From positions 992,001-1,056,000 of the forward strand of contig JAVQMD010000002.1 of assembly GCA_032595675.1 (NCBI GenBank): a DNA stretch of 64,000 bases, written 5' to 3'. The notes under the pieces were generated by a model. That model was not told where the DNA came from, ran no database searches, and worked only from the letters and a program-made list of their open reading frames with translations. Numbering within the stretch: the stretch's first letter is position 1; each line of letters opens with the position of its first letter. Of this stretch, positions 42,826 through 52,162 are shown piece after piece. The translations under genes and the position numbers were made by a program. The DNA is from Candidatus Electrothrix rattekaaiensis (GTDB taxonomy: Bacteria; Desulfobacterota; Desulfobulbia; Desulfobulbales; Desulfobulbaceae).

Positions 42826-44576
42826 GCCTCAGTCTCTTTCTCCAGCAAGAGAGCCAAATTTTCCGCTGCAAACTCAATACCGGCATCCTGGCCCAGGGCG
42901 ATCTGATAATTAGTGATTGCCTCCTGATTGCGCCCAAGCCGTTGTTGGTTCAGGGCCAGATTAGCGTAATCAATGGACGAGACCGGGTTCAGCTGCACGG
43001 CCCGCTGAAAATGGTGGATAGCCTGCTCAAAGCGGTCTTCCTTAAAATGGCAGACCCCGAGGATGTTATGGATGTCCGGGCGTTCTTCGTCACAGGCCAG
43101 TCCTTGTTCCAGCACCGGCACAGCCTCCTCAAACCGTCCCAGATCCCGGAGGCAGCTGCCGAGATACGAATAAATATACGGCTTATCCTCCTCATTGGGC
43201 TGCATGGTCAGGGACTGTTCAAAACAGGGCAGGGCTGCGTCAATCATACCTTGCTCATAGAAATTACGCCCCCGGTAGAACTCCAAATAATAGGCATCAG
43301 GAAGATGCGCCTGCATTTCCGCCAATTTCGTTTCTAATTCGGCTGGTTCCAGCAGGTCCGCAGCCAGCTTTGCGGCAAACAGGGGGGCATCGCCGGAGGC
43401 GGCTCTTTCCCGGAAATGAGCACCGGGAATAATGGTATAGGCCGCCGGGATTTGAAGGTCAGGATGGATGGTATTGACCATCAGGACTTCCATGTTAATC
43501 GCCCGGAGGGCCTCAAGGCAGTTGTGCAGCTCCTCAAGCATATCGTCCGATTCGATTTGGGGGAGTTGGTCGATACTAAGAGTTTGTTCCGGGGTAAACA
43601 GATAATCCACCTCATCCAGACTGAGCGGTTTAGGCAGGCCCGAGGCTACATAATTGGACCCGGATTCAAAATCACCGGCCAGTTGCGCCACCTCTGTCAG
43701 AGCGCGGATCAGTGCCTTATCAGCTCCGGGAGTGGTGCCAGCGGTGTAGACCAGTTCACTTTTTTCAGGGAAGGTTGTCGGATCCCAGGCTAGGGCCGCC
43801 ACAGTCGGGATGCCGGTATCCAGAGAGAAATCATTGAGCTGTACTGTAATGCCGTTATGCCGGAACTTTTCAATCAGGGTACGGGCCACCGGATCAATCA
43901 CAGAACTTGGATCAATGGTGGGCGTACGGATTTTTTTTAGGGCAACCACGGCGCAGACATGGCGTTCCACCACCTCGGAGATGCCCTGAAGAACCGCCTC
44001 CTCAATGGTATTGCCTGCACAGGGGCCGTTAAATTCATTAATGGCGTAAAACCAGGAAAAGGGCACCAGTACGTCCTCGTCCTTGGTGATATTCCTTGCC
44101 CAAGTCCAGCGTAGGGGCAGGCCGGTCAATAACTGTTCCAGATCCTCCGGGCTGCGTTCCTCATCATGGACAGAATGGAGCAGGGCCGAGACCGGCAGGA
44201 CCGGGTACCCGGCTTCTTCCATGGTCGGATAATCACCGATGATGAAATTTTCTGGATTTTTAAGAAAGGAGAAAAAACTGAAGCGCTCTGCCAGCTCCAT
44301 GCAGGCACTGGCCCTGGATTGCTCAGGTGTGGAACCTTTGCCCATCTGCTTTTTGGTGCCGATGGTTGCCAGGGCATCCTTGCCACAGACACTGAAGAAA
44401 ACCGGGATATCCAGCCGACCCGTGTCAATGCGTTTCACCTCTTTGAGAATATCCAGGCCAGTGGCTTTGAGTTTTTCATGAAAGCGTTCTACGGTCTGCT
44501 CAGGAGAACATGCCTTATCCTGATCATAGGTGTATTCTTTGAGACAGCTGTGCAGGCGGATGGTGTTTTTTTTCAT
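42822..44576 (-). CDS. YcaO domain protein with C-terminal TPRs
   Basis: About 584 residues, starting at ATG 44576. The YcaO domain (about 50-395) has the ATP/Mg-binding helices SRASACMELAERFS and EEAVLQGISEVVERH. The C-terminal third (about 425-580) contains about four tetratricopeptide repeats, such as FEEAVPVLEQGLACDEERP and FEQAIHHFQRAVQLNP. YcaO enzymes activate backbone amides with ATP to make azolines, thioamides or amidines; some act on ribosomal proteins. No precursor peptide or dehydrogenase is nearby. Close coupling with Cdd1 suggests a joint role. Confidence 0.88.
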   Translation of the reverse strand: MKKNTIRLHSCLKEYTYDQDKACSPEQTVERFHEKLKATGLDILKEVKRIDTGRLDIPVFFSVCGKDALATIGTKKQMGKGSTPEQSRASACMELAERFSFFSFLKNPENFIIGDYPTMEEAGYPVLPVSALLHSVHDEERSPEDLEQLLTGLPLRWTWARNITKDEDVLVPFSWFYAINEFNGPCAGNTIEEAVLQGISEVVERHVCAVVALKKIRTPTIDPSSVIDPVARTLIEKFRHNGITVQLNDFSLDTGIPTVAALAWDPTTFPEKSELVYTAGTTPGADKALIRALTEVAQLAGDFESGSNYVASGLPKPLSLDEVDYLFTPEQTLSIDQLPQIESDDMLEELHNCLEALRAINMEVLMVNTIHPDLQIPAAYTIIPGAHFRERAASGDAPLFAAKLAADLLEPAELETKLAEMQAHLPDAYYLEFYRGRNFYEQGMIDAALPCFEQSLTMQPNEEDKPYIYSYLGSCLRDLGRFEEAVPVLEQGLACDEERPDIHNILGVCHFKEDRFEQAIHHFQRAVQLNPVSSIDYANLALNQQRLGRNQEAITNYQIALGQDAGIEFAAENLALLLEKETEA

Positions 44577-44779
44577 TTTTTTTCTATGAGGGTACAAGTA
44601 GATGATATACGGTTTGTTCGGTTTAACCGGAAAAATGCCGATAAAGAGAAGATGAGGAATAAGAATAGGTCGTTATCCGCATCTTCTCGCAATAATGCTT
44701 ACATCGTAGCATTTTGTCGGCAAAAAAGTCCAGGGTAAAGCAGAGGGCGAATACAGGAAAAAAAAGGAAATGAGCCGTG

Positions 44780-45295
44780 TTAAAGATTCCGGCTGTTCGG
44801 GCGAGTTAGGGCGAGTCTGGAGGACAATGTTGCAATGCGAGAAGCCCAAGAGTCCCCATGAGGCTGGAGAAGACAGATCCTGGTCGTCTCATTGACTGCT
44901 TTCAGAGTGAGATCAAGACGCTCTTGGGGTTGCAGACTCCCCAATCGGTCCGGCCATTCAATGAGGGTCAGGCCGGGCCCGCCGATATACTCGGCCAGTC
45001 CGGCTCCTTCAATATCCTCTTCTCCCGACAGGCGATAGCAGTCCATATGAAAGAGCGGAAGACGACCAAGATACTCGTGCATCAGGGCAAAGGAAGGGCT
45101 AGAGACATACTGGTCTTTTGGTACCTCCAGGCCTTGGGCGATGAATTGAGTCAGGGTGGTCTTGCCTACACCTAGGTCGCCGTGGAGAAGGATGATATCT
45201 CCTTTTTGGGCTATTTGCCCCAGCTGTCGGCCCAGAGTAGCTGTTGCTGTGATATCTTGCAAGGTATGTTGAACTGATGATGTTGCCGGTGACAT
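44780..45295 (-). CDS. tsaE: tRNA threonylcarbamoyladenosine biosynthesis ATPase
   Basis: A 171-residue P-loop protein. Walker A GDLGVGKTT is at 39-47, with FHMDCYRLSGEEDIE and LTLIEWPDRLG as the following family motifs. TsaE works with TsaB and TsaD to make t6A37 on ANN-decoding tRNAs. Length is a little above the usual 150 owing to a C-terminal extension. It lies 30 bp from the hybrid kinase gene on the same strand. The 200 bp before the YcaO gene start (44577-44779) shows no gene. Confidence 0.92.
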   Translation of the reverse strand: MSPATSSVQHTLQDITATATLGRQLGQIAQKGDIILLHGDLGVGKTTLTQFIAQGLEVPKDQYVSSPSFALMHEYLGRLPLFHMDCYRLSGEEDIEGAGLAEYIGGPGLTLIEWPDRLGSLQPQERLDLTLKAVNETTRICLLQPHGDSWASRIATLSSRLALTRPNSRNL

Positions 45296-45325
45296 TGCTT
45301 GTGTTGTACGTGTTTTTTTTGGGTC

Positions 45326-46489
45326 TTATTTTTTTTCTTTCCCGTCAAAATCAAAGGGAATGGTGAAGGAAACGGTTGTTCCTTGATTGATGATGGACTG
45401 AATATCAAACGTACCACCAAGCATCTTGACCCGTTCCGACATAGCTGTCAGGCCTATTCCGCGCCGAATCTGGGGGCGGGCCAGGACCTTTTGGACATGA
45501 AATCCCTTGCCGTTATCTGCGAGGGAGAGGAAAATCTGCACCAGATCGACTTTTATGGAGAAATTAATATGGGTAGCCTCGGCATGATTGCAGATATTAT
45601 TCAGACTTTCTTGGACAAGACGGTAGACTATCCGTTTTCCCTCGGTGGAGGTGATATCCTGAAGAGGAGCCGATTGAAAGGAGCAGGAGATCCCGTGTGC
45701 TTCAGTGAAATTATCAATAAGCTGCTGAAGAGCCGCGTCAAGGCCGAGATCCTCAATAATGACTGGGCTGAGGTTTTTAGATAAGAGACGCACATCCTCA
45801 ATTATTTGGCTTATGCTGGTGCGGAGTACAGTTGACCAGTGCTTTATTTTTTCCTGCTGCACTTTTCCCGCCGGAAGGAAGTCATGTTCCATGATTCGGG
45901 TCTGCATTTTTAACGCAGCCAGAGATTGCCCGAGTTCATCATGGAGCTCCATGGCGATTCGCCGTTGCTCTTCCTCTCTGGCTGTAAAGAGCGAGATGGA
46001 GAGATTGCGCAGCGTTTGTTTCGAGGTGTGCAGACGTTTGTTCGCCTGGGTGAGTAAATAATTCTGGGTCAGGAGCTCTTTTTGTAATTCACTATTTTCT
46101 TGTTTTAATTTCCATGTGTATGTTGCCTGAGAGAGCACCATTCGCATCTGGACAATTTCCCAGGGTTTAACGATGAATTGATAGATATGTCCTTTGTTGA
46201 TAGCCGCGATAATATCGGTTGTATTGAGAAAACCAGTTATGATTATGCGGATAACGGATTCATTCTGTTGGTAGATATGGGTCAGGAGATCCACTCCTGT
46301 CATTCCGGGCATGGCTTGGTCCGAGAGCACCATAGCGATATCGTCTTCTTGTTCAAAGAGTTCAAGAGCTTCCTCTCCAGAGGTTGCACAGAGGATGGTG
46401 TACTCCTCTTGAAAACAGTTCACAAAAAAATCCATGCTTTCCTGATTATCTTCGACCAGGAGGATTTTCAGCTGTTCGTACTCTTTCAT
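45326..46489 (-). CDS. Response regulator-histidine kinase hybrid (NarL-type kinase)
   Basis: A 387-residue cytoplasmic protein. Residues 1-125 are a receiver domain with phosphoacceptor Asp57 in VLSDQAMPG. A coiled-coil linker leads to a HisKA_3 dimerisation domain with His183 in RIAMELHDELGQS. The HATPase domain follows, with VQESLNNICNHA as N box and LADNGKGF as the G1 box. It has no membrane segment, so it receives signal through the receiver from another kinase. The partner output regulator is not adjacent. Confidence 0.9.
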   Translation of the reverse strand: MKEYEQLKILLVEDNQESMDFFVNCFQEEYTILCATSGEEALELFEQEDDIAMVLSDQAMPGMTGVDLLTHIYQQNESVIRIIITGFLNTTDIIAAINKGHIYQFIVKPWEIVQMRMVLSQATYTWKLKQENSELQKELLTQNYLLTQANKRLHTSKQTLRNLSISLFTAREEEQRRIAMELHDELGQSLAALKMQTRIMEHDFLPAGKVQQEKIKHWSTVLRTSISQIIEDVRLLSKNLSPVIIEDLGLDAALQQLIDNFTEAHGISCSFQSAPLQDITSTEGKRIVYRLVQESLNNICNHAEATHINFSIKVDLVQIFLSLADNGKGFHVQKVLARPQIRRGIGLTAMSERVKMLGGTFDIQSIINQGTTVSFTIPFDFDGKEKK

Positions 46490-46567
46490 AGCAGATACCT
46501 GCTGTTGTATACCGAATCAATGAGGTCATTGAATGAGGTTGAGGGGGGCAGCGAGCCCAGTTTCCCG

Positions 46568-48427
46568 TTACTCCTCCTGAAACCACCAAGTATAGAGCAG
46601 ATCATAGGGATTATAATACACCGGCAACTGCTTGGGTTGTTTGAACCTGGCGGAAAAGGCGAGGCGGTGATAGGCCAGATACCAATTCGGCACCACATAA
46701 TATCCATACCAAAGCACCCGATCCAGGGCCTTGCAGGCTGCTGTCAGCTCTTCCCGTGTTTCAGCATAGATGAGCGAATTCACCAGACTGTCCACGACCG
46801 GCGATTGAATGCCTGCCAGATTTGCGGACCCGTTGCGGGAAGCGGCTGCGGAAGTCCATTTATCCCGCTGTTCGTTGCCCGGTGACTGCGATTGCCCGAA
46901 CACGGTAACGGTCATGTCAAAGTCAAAATTTTTCAGCCGATCCGTGTACAGGGCCGGATCAATGGTGCGATAGCTTGCCTTGATGCCGAGTTTTTCGAGA
47001 TTTTTGACATAGGGTGCCATGACCCGTTCAAAAGAGGGACTGGCAAGAAGGATCTCGAATGCAAAAGGCTGTTTACCGTCTGCCGAGGTCAAAATTCCGT
47101 CTTTGACCTTCCAGCCTTGCTCAACCAAGATTTTTTGGGCCTGACGGAGGTTGCCGCGCAGGCTGTTCGGCGGAGTCGTTGTCGGCGGGGTGAGCGGGGT
47201 CGTAAAAACCTCGGGCGGAAGATCCCCCGGATATTTTTCTTTGAGCGGATTGAGAAGCTTGAGCTCGGCTTCGCTGGGCAGCCCGGTCGCCGCCAGATCC
47301 GAGTTGCTGAAATAGGAATTTGCTCGGGTATACTGATTAAAAAAGAGCGCGTTATTGGTCCATTCAAAATCAAAGGCCAGCCCTAGTGCCTGACGTACTT
47401 TTGGGTTGTTAAACAGCTCTTTTCTGGTGTTGAAAACAAAACCCTGCATCCCCTGGTTGTTTTTATGCGCAAAGGTCTTTTTGACCAGTTTGCCCTGATC
47501 AAACGGGCGACCGACCAGATCGCGTTGCCATTGTTTGGCAATATTTACCCACATGAAATCAAATTCTCCGGCCTTAAAAGCCTCAAGGCTGACAATCTGA
47601 TCCTTAAAATACTTCACGGTAATAGTGTTGTAGTTAAACAGCCCTTTGCGGGTCGGATGATCAACAGCCCAGTAATCGGGATTGCGTTTGTATGTAATTG
47701 ATTTTCCGGGATTGACCTCTTTGGCTATGTACGGGCCGCTGCCGACGGGCGGCAGCATGGGATCGCCTTTGTTCTCGGCACCGAAGCCGTGTTCTGTATA
47801 GAATTTTTTACTGAGCACGGGCAGAGCCGAGGCGATTATATGGAGTTCCCGATTGGGACGTTTGAAGAGAAAACGGATTTTCCCTTGCGCCTTATCCTCT
47901 ATTTTCGCCCCGATGATATCCTGGTAATAGATTTGATACGAGGGATGGGCCAGATCAGATTTGAGGGTATCCAAGGAAAATTTGACATCCTCTACCGTTA
48001 CCGGCATGCCGTCGGAAAAACGGGCCTTCTCGTTCAGGGTAAAGAGAACCGACTTTTTATCCGCTGCCAGCTCGATATCTTTGGCAATCAGGCCGTAGGC
48101 CGCAAAGGGTTCATCCAGGCTACCCACAGCCAGGGTTTCAAAAATCAGGCTGTTTTCAATCCCGAACAGACCGAACGCCTCGGTGCCCTTGAGGGTAAAG
48201 GGATTCATCTTGTCAAAGCTGCCTGTGGCGTGTAAGGTCAGCAGCCCGCCTTTGTTCGCTTCCGGTGCAACATAATCAAAATGGTCAAACCCAGCAGGGT
48301 ATTTCAACGAGCCATCAAGAGACACACCGTGGGCCGCATAGACGCTGTTGGGAGAGAGGTGAACTAGGAAGACGGAACACAGGACAAGGGCGAGGAAAAA
48401 GTTTTTTGATAAGCGCATAATGTGCAT
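46568..48427 (-). CDS. YejA-like periplasmic solute-binding protein
   Basis: A 619-residue extracellular solute-binding protein of the SBP_bac_5 family. A signal peptide (about 9-31, cleavage near VYAA) leads to the mature domain beginning GVSLDGSLKYPAGFDHFDYV, the YejA-type start. LFTLNEKARFSDGMPVTVEDV and GSGPYIAKEVNPG are family landmarks. It delivers peptides or microcin-like substrates to an ABC permease. No permease genes are adjacent, so it is an orphan binding protein. The ATG at 48418 is an alternative start. Confidence 0.9.
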   Translation of the reverse strand: MHIMRLSKNFFLALVLCSVFLVHLSPNSVYAAHGVSLDGSLKYPAGFDHFDYVAPEANKGGLLTLHATGSFDKMNPFTLKGTEAFGLFGIENSLIFETLAVGSLDEPFAAYGLIAKDIELAADKKSVLFTLNEKARFSDGMPVTVEDVKFSLDTLKSDLAHPSYQIYYQDIIGAKIEDKAQGKIRFLFKRPNRELHIIASALPVLSKKFYTEHGFGAENKGDPMLPPVGSGPYIAKEVNPGKSITYKRNPDYWAVDHPTRKGLFNYNTITVKYFKDQIVSLEAFKAGEFDFMWVNIAKQWQRDLVGRPFDQGKLVKKTFAHKNNQGMQGFVFNTRKELFNNPKVRQALGLAFDFEWTNNALFFNQYTRANSYFSNSDLAATGLPSEAELKLLNPLKEKYPGDLPPEVFTTPLTPPTTTPPNSLRGNLRQAQKILVEQGWKVKDGILTSADGKQPFAFEILLASPSFERVMAPYVKNLEKLGIKASYRTIDPALYTDRLKNFDFDMTVTVFGQSQSPGNEQRDKWTSAAASRNGSANLAGIQSPVVDSLVNSLIYAETREELTAACKALDRVLWYGYYVVPNWYLAYHRLAFSARFKQPKQLPVYYNPYDLLYTWWFQEE

Positions 48428-48557
48428 AATCCCTTTGCTGAAAAAAGATATTGAGGTTTAATAGAGATCAATGAGCAATCATAATCGAAATCAGTTAAGA
48501 GAACAAGTTTTGTACGGCTCTCCTTTTTGTGGGAAAGTCTTCTGAAAGAACGGCGTG

Positions 48558-50120
48558 ATGCTTTCCCAATCAACAAAAAAAACACGTTATATCCGGTTGA
48601 CCTGGCTGATTCTCGGCGCAGGACTCGCTGTTCGTCTGCTGATCAGCGGGCAGTTTTTTCTTGTGCCGGATGAGGCTAATTATTGGCAGTGGAGTCGGTA
48701 TCTCGCCCTTGGCTATTACGACCATCCGCCCATGATCGCCTGGGGGATCTGGTTGGCAACGTACCTTTTCGGTCATACCGAATTCGCTGTCCGTCTGCCC
48801 ACTGTTCTTGCCCTGGCATTTTCCTCAATCTATCTCTGTCTACTCGCGGCACACTGGTTTTCCTGGCGCACAGCCTCTCAGGTCGCCCTGCTTACACAAG
48901 GCATTCTGCTGATGATCGGGTCCGCCCTGATCGCCACTCCCGACGGGATGCTGCTCCTGTGCTGGGCCGCTGCCTGCTATCATGCTGCACGGGCTGTTGA
49001 GGAAGATACCCTATCGCAATGGCTGGTTACTGGTATCTGGTTCGGCCTGGGCCTACTTTCCAAATATACCATGCTGCTCTTTCTGCCGTCGCTCTTTTCT
49101 GCGATGATTTTTACCGGAGCGTATCGGAAGCGGCTGTTCAGTGCTAGGCCGTGGCTGGGATTGATGACAGGCTGCCTGCTCTTTACCCCGGTTATCCTCT
49201 GGAATGCGCAAAATAACTGGGTCACTTTCCGGCATGTGCTGTTTCAGGGAGGAGTGGATGAGTCGGTTTTTCTGACTTGGGCATATCTTCCTGATTTTTT
49301 GGGCACGCAGGCGGCCTTGCTTTCTCCCGTCATTTTTTTATTTATTATCGTTGGTTGGGCCAAAGGATGGACCGGAAATCGGATTCCGCGCCCACGGGCA
49401 TCGTTTCTCATCTGGATGTCGTTGACTACCTTTCTGGTTTTTATCCTGCTGGCCCTGCATGTTCGTATCTACGGCAACTGGCCCGCTCCTGCCTATCTGA
49501 CAGCCTTTGTTCTGATCGCTGCTCTGTACAGTCCGGGACAGGTCGGGGAACAGGCTGGAGATAAAGCTTCCCGATATCGTTTATGGCGGTTTGGACTGGG
49601 TCTGGCCTTTTTGGTTTCAACGCTTGTTTTGGCGCAGCTTCTTTATCCGATTTTGCCACTCAGGGTTGGCTTGGATCGTACTGCTAGGGAAACCAAGGGC
49701 TGGGATACTCTGGGGAAGATCGTTGATAAGGAGTTACAGGGCATGAAACGACCTGAGCAGACCTTTATTTTCGGTCTTCGTTACCAGCTTGCCAGTGAAC
49801 TGGCCTTTTATATGAAGGGGCAGCCGCGTACGGTATCTATTAACCGCTGGTCCCGACCTAATGTGTATGATTTTTGGTTTACGGACGAGATGTTGCTTGG
49901 AAAAGATGCTGTTGGTATTTTTGAGCATAAACCGGTTATCACGGTGCTGCCCGAGGTCTTTGAACGGGTCGATCCGGTCGTTACAGTAACCCTCCGCCGT
50001 ACCGGACCCTGGTTTGGTGAGGAAACAGTCCATACCTTATACATGGCCCGCTGCTACGGCTTTAAAGGCGGACTGGCCTGGGTGCCGAAAAATTCCGCTG
50101 ATGTTCGGGCGGTACAATAA
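48558..50120 (+). CDS. GT39-family (ArnT-like) glycosyltransferase
   Basis: About 520 residues with about 11 transmembrane segments. The first periplasmic loop has VPDEANYWQWSRYL, containing the Asp-Glu pair found in ArnT/PMT-type transferases, and later YYDHPPM. Such enzymes move a sugar from polyprenyl phosphate to lipid A or protein on the periplasmic side. The C-terminal part (about 380-520) is periplasmic. It is followed 42 bp later by uppP, which recycles the same lipid carrier, so the pairing makes sense. GTG 48555 is an alternative start. Confidence 0.88.
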   Translation: MLSQSTKKTRYIRLTWLILGAGLAVRLLISGQFFLVPDEANYWQWSRYLALGYYDHPPMIAWGIWLATYLFGHTEFAVRLPTVLALAFSSIYLCLLAAHWFSWRTASQVALLTQGILLMIGSALIATPDGMLLLCWAAACYHAARAVEEDTLSQWLVTGIWFGLGLLSKYTMLLFLPSLFSAMIFTGAYRKRLFSARPWLGLMTGCLLFTPVILWNAQNNWVTFRHVLFQGGVDESVFLTWAYLPDFLGTQAALLSPVIFLFIIVGWAKGWTGNRIPRPRASFLIWMSLTTFLVFILLALHVRIYGNWPAPAYLTAFVLIAALYSPGQVGEQAGDKASRYRLWRFGLGLAFLVSTLVLAQLLYPILPLRVGLDRTARETKGWDTLGKIVDKELQGMKRPEQTFIFGLRYQLASELAFYMKGQPRTVSINRWSRPNVYDFWFTDEMLLGKDAVGIFEHKPVITVLPEVFERVDPVVTVTLRRTGPWFGEETVHTLYMARCYGFKGGLAWVPKNSADVRAVQ

Positions 50121-50162
50121 TATGTTCACGGGCGAGTTGTCCGGTTTGTCAAGGGAGAAAAA

Positions 50163-50975
50163 ATGACTTTTTTGCAGGCAATTATTCTTGGTATTGTGCA
50201 GGGACTTACAGAGTTTATTCCGGTGTCCAGCTCCGGTCATCTGGTGCTGGTTCCTCATTTTTTGGGTTGGCATTTTGGAAAAGAGCAGGGCTTTATTTTT
50301 GATGTGCTGGTCCAGTGGGGTACTCTGTTTTCCGTTTTTATTTATTTTTGGAAAGATCTGACAACGATTGCAAAGACCTTCATCCAGGGTGTTATTCAGG
50401 GAAATTCCTTTGCCGAGCCGGATTCGCGGATGGGTTGGTATCTGATTATAGCAACTCTACCTGCTGTTGTGTTCGGTTTGCTGGGCAAGGGCTTGATTGA
50501 GCATGCCTTTGCCAGTGCAAAGATGACTGGGTATTTTCTTTTTTTAACGGCAATTCTGCTGGTCATTGCGGAGACCGTCGGTCAACGGAACCGGCGTATG
50601 GAGGAAATAACTTGGCTGGACAGTCTGCTGATCGGTTTTTCTCAGGTTCTTGCTCTGCTGCCCGGAGTCTCCCGTTCCGGTGCGACCATTGCTGGGGGGA
50701 TGACCTGTCATCTGGACCGGTCGGCAGCAGCTCGTTTCTCTTTTCTGATGTCTGTGCCGGTGATGCTGGGTGCCGGGTTACTTGCTCTCAAGGATTTGGC
50801 AGAGCTTCCGGGTCTGAGCGATTTTCTTCTTCCCTTGTTGGCTGGGTTTTTCGCTGCTCTGGTATCCGGCTATATTGCGATCCGTTGGTTGATTGCCTAT
50901 TTGAGCAAACATTCTCTGTATCTCTTTGCCGTGTACTGTACCGTACTCGGCTTGATCGTTTTCCTTTCGGTTTGA
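50163..50975 (+). CDS. uppP: Undecaprenyl-diphosphatase
   Basis: A 270-residue integral membrane phosphatase (BacA type) that removes a phosphate from undecaprenyl pyrophosphate, renewing the carrier for peptidoglycan and LPS. GLTEFIPVSSSGHLVLV near the N-terminus and LLPGVSRSGATIAGGM are the two catalytic motifs. About eight membrane segments. A good GGGAGAAAAA site precedes the ATG. It is the second gene after the GT39 transferase. Confidence 0.95.
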   Translation: MTFLQAIILGIVQGLTEFIPVSSSGHLVLVPHFLGWHFGKEQGFIFDVLVQWGTLFSVFIYFWKDLTTIAKTFIQGVIQGNSFAEPDSRMGWYLIIATLPAVVFGLLGKGLIEHAFASAKMTGYFLFLTAILLVIAETVGQRNRRMEEITWLDSLLIGFSQVLALLPGVSRSGATIAGGMTCHLDRSAAARFSFLMSVPVMLGAGLLALKDLAELPGLSDFLLPLLAGFFAALVSGYIAIRWLIAYLSKHSLYLFAVYCTVLGLIVFLSV

Positions 50976-51595
50976 GTTCTTTCACATTTTTTTCTCCTGA
51001 TCCCAGGAGCACGTTGCTTTCTTCTCTGTTCTGGACGTTATGTTTCTTTGTCCCCCTCTTCGCCTCTTTATGCCTATATTAACCTTTTAATGGGTGTGGA
51101 TCTTTTGCTTCGACGGTCACGAAAAGTCAGTTAGTTAGTTACGGGTACCATGGTATTTTTTCTAATAAAATCAATGGTAGTTGTTTTAAAAGAGCCACAC
51201 CCCCTTTTAATATAGAAGGAGAAAACGTTTTATTTGCAAGAGGCTTTGGATCGCTTGTTTGAACGTTTCGGGTAATATTTGCCCCCTTTATTTCCCCTTT
51301 TTCCTGTTATTGCGCTTTTCTTTATAAAAGTATAAAATGTTTTTAAATAAAAAAAATTGTACTTTGTAAGAAAGGTGCTGTAAAAGAGAGGGCGGATGAG
51401 TGCCAGAAAGAGTGAGAGAAGTTTTTTCTGATTAGATAATCTCTTCTATCATGGACGACCTATCTTTTATTTTATGATATAGGGCGTAGAATGTTTCACT
51501 TGAATGCGTCATAGTAGAATCTTGTGGCCATTCTCGGAGATTGTTAGAAAATTCTGCGTACAATTTGGCTTCAGAGATCGGGTTGGGTGTTTATT
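50976..51595. other. Intergenic region before the PilZ gene
   Basis: 620 bp. The part after uppP has a weak stem CTCCTG/CAGGAG without a T-tract on the plus strand. The stretch about 51290-51370 is strongly AT-rich. No gene or repeat is supported; promoter elements of the PilZ gene should lie here. Confidence 0.5.
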
Positions 51596-51985
51596 ATGAC
51601 TAAAAATGTTGAAAAGCGCAGGCAGCCAAGAATGCAATTAGATGGTTACAGCGCAAATATTGCCAGCGATGGATTTGTCTACACAGCAACAGTCCAGGAT
51701 GTATCTCTTAAGGGGATTCAGTTACAGGGGTTGCCTGCGAGATTTACCGCAGTGAAAGGTGAGCAGTTTAGTGTTGTTATTTCCGACTATCAGGATCTAA
51801 CGCATTATAAATTAACCGTGCATTCGAAATGGAGAAAGAAAGATGGGCGACTCGTGGCTGTTGGATTTCATATTAAGAATGCTCCTGTGAGCTGGAAGCA
51901 GCTTATTTCACAGGAGATGCCGACCCCGGACCATGATGCCTCTGAAGGTGATCCTTGGGATCAGTATGTCGGGGCACGGGTCTAA
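51596..51985 (+). CDS. PilZ-domain protein (probable c-di-GMP receptor)
   Basis: About 129 residues. EKRRQPRMQLDGY supplies the Arg-rich RxxxR motif and VQDVSLKGIQLQG the (D/N)xSxxG motif that together bind c-di-GMP. The rest follows the PilZ beta barrel. No other domain is attached, so it probably acts as a stand-alone receptor controlling motility, adhesion or export. Its presence, together with the GEMM-like riboswitch at 16.4 kb, shows that c-di-GMP signalling matters in this organism. An upstream GTG at 51587 is an alternative start. Confidence 0.85.
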   Translation: MTKNVEKRRQPRMQLDGYSANIASDGFVYTATVQDVSLKGIQLQGLPARFTAVKGEQFSVVISDYQDLTHYKLTVHSKWRKKDGRLVAVGFHIKNAPVSWKQLISQEMPTPDHDASEGDPWDQYVGARV

Positions 51986-52034
51986 CATACAGGGGAATCT
52001 TCTTGTGTTTTTTCCGAGATATCATTATCAAGTA

Positions 52035-52063
52035 TACAAAGGAGTTCTATGAACTCCTTTGTA
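52035..52063. terminator. Perfect 13-bp hairpin after the PilZ gene
   Basis: TACAAAGGAGTTC-TAT-GAACTCCTTTGTA is a perfect 13-bp stem with a 3-base loop, about 50 bp after the PilZ stop and 100 bp before epmA. There is no U-tract. It may stop transcription, stabilise mRNA, or bind a dimeric protein. Confidence 0.5.
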
Positions 52064-52162
52064 AGCTAATATCCTTTCATGCCTCTTGTTCTGTAACACA
52101 TTCGCCTGTATGGCCCAAACCAGTTGCAGAGTACTGGTAATGAGCTACTGAGTAGATATTTT

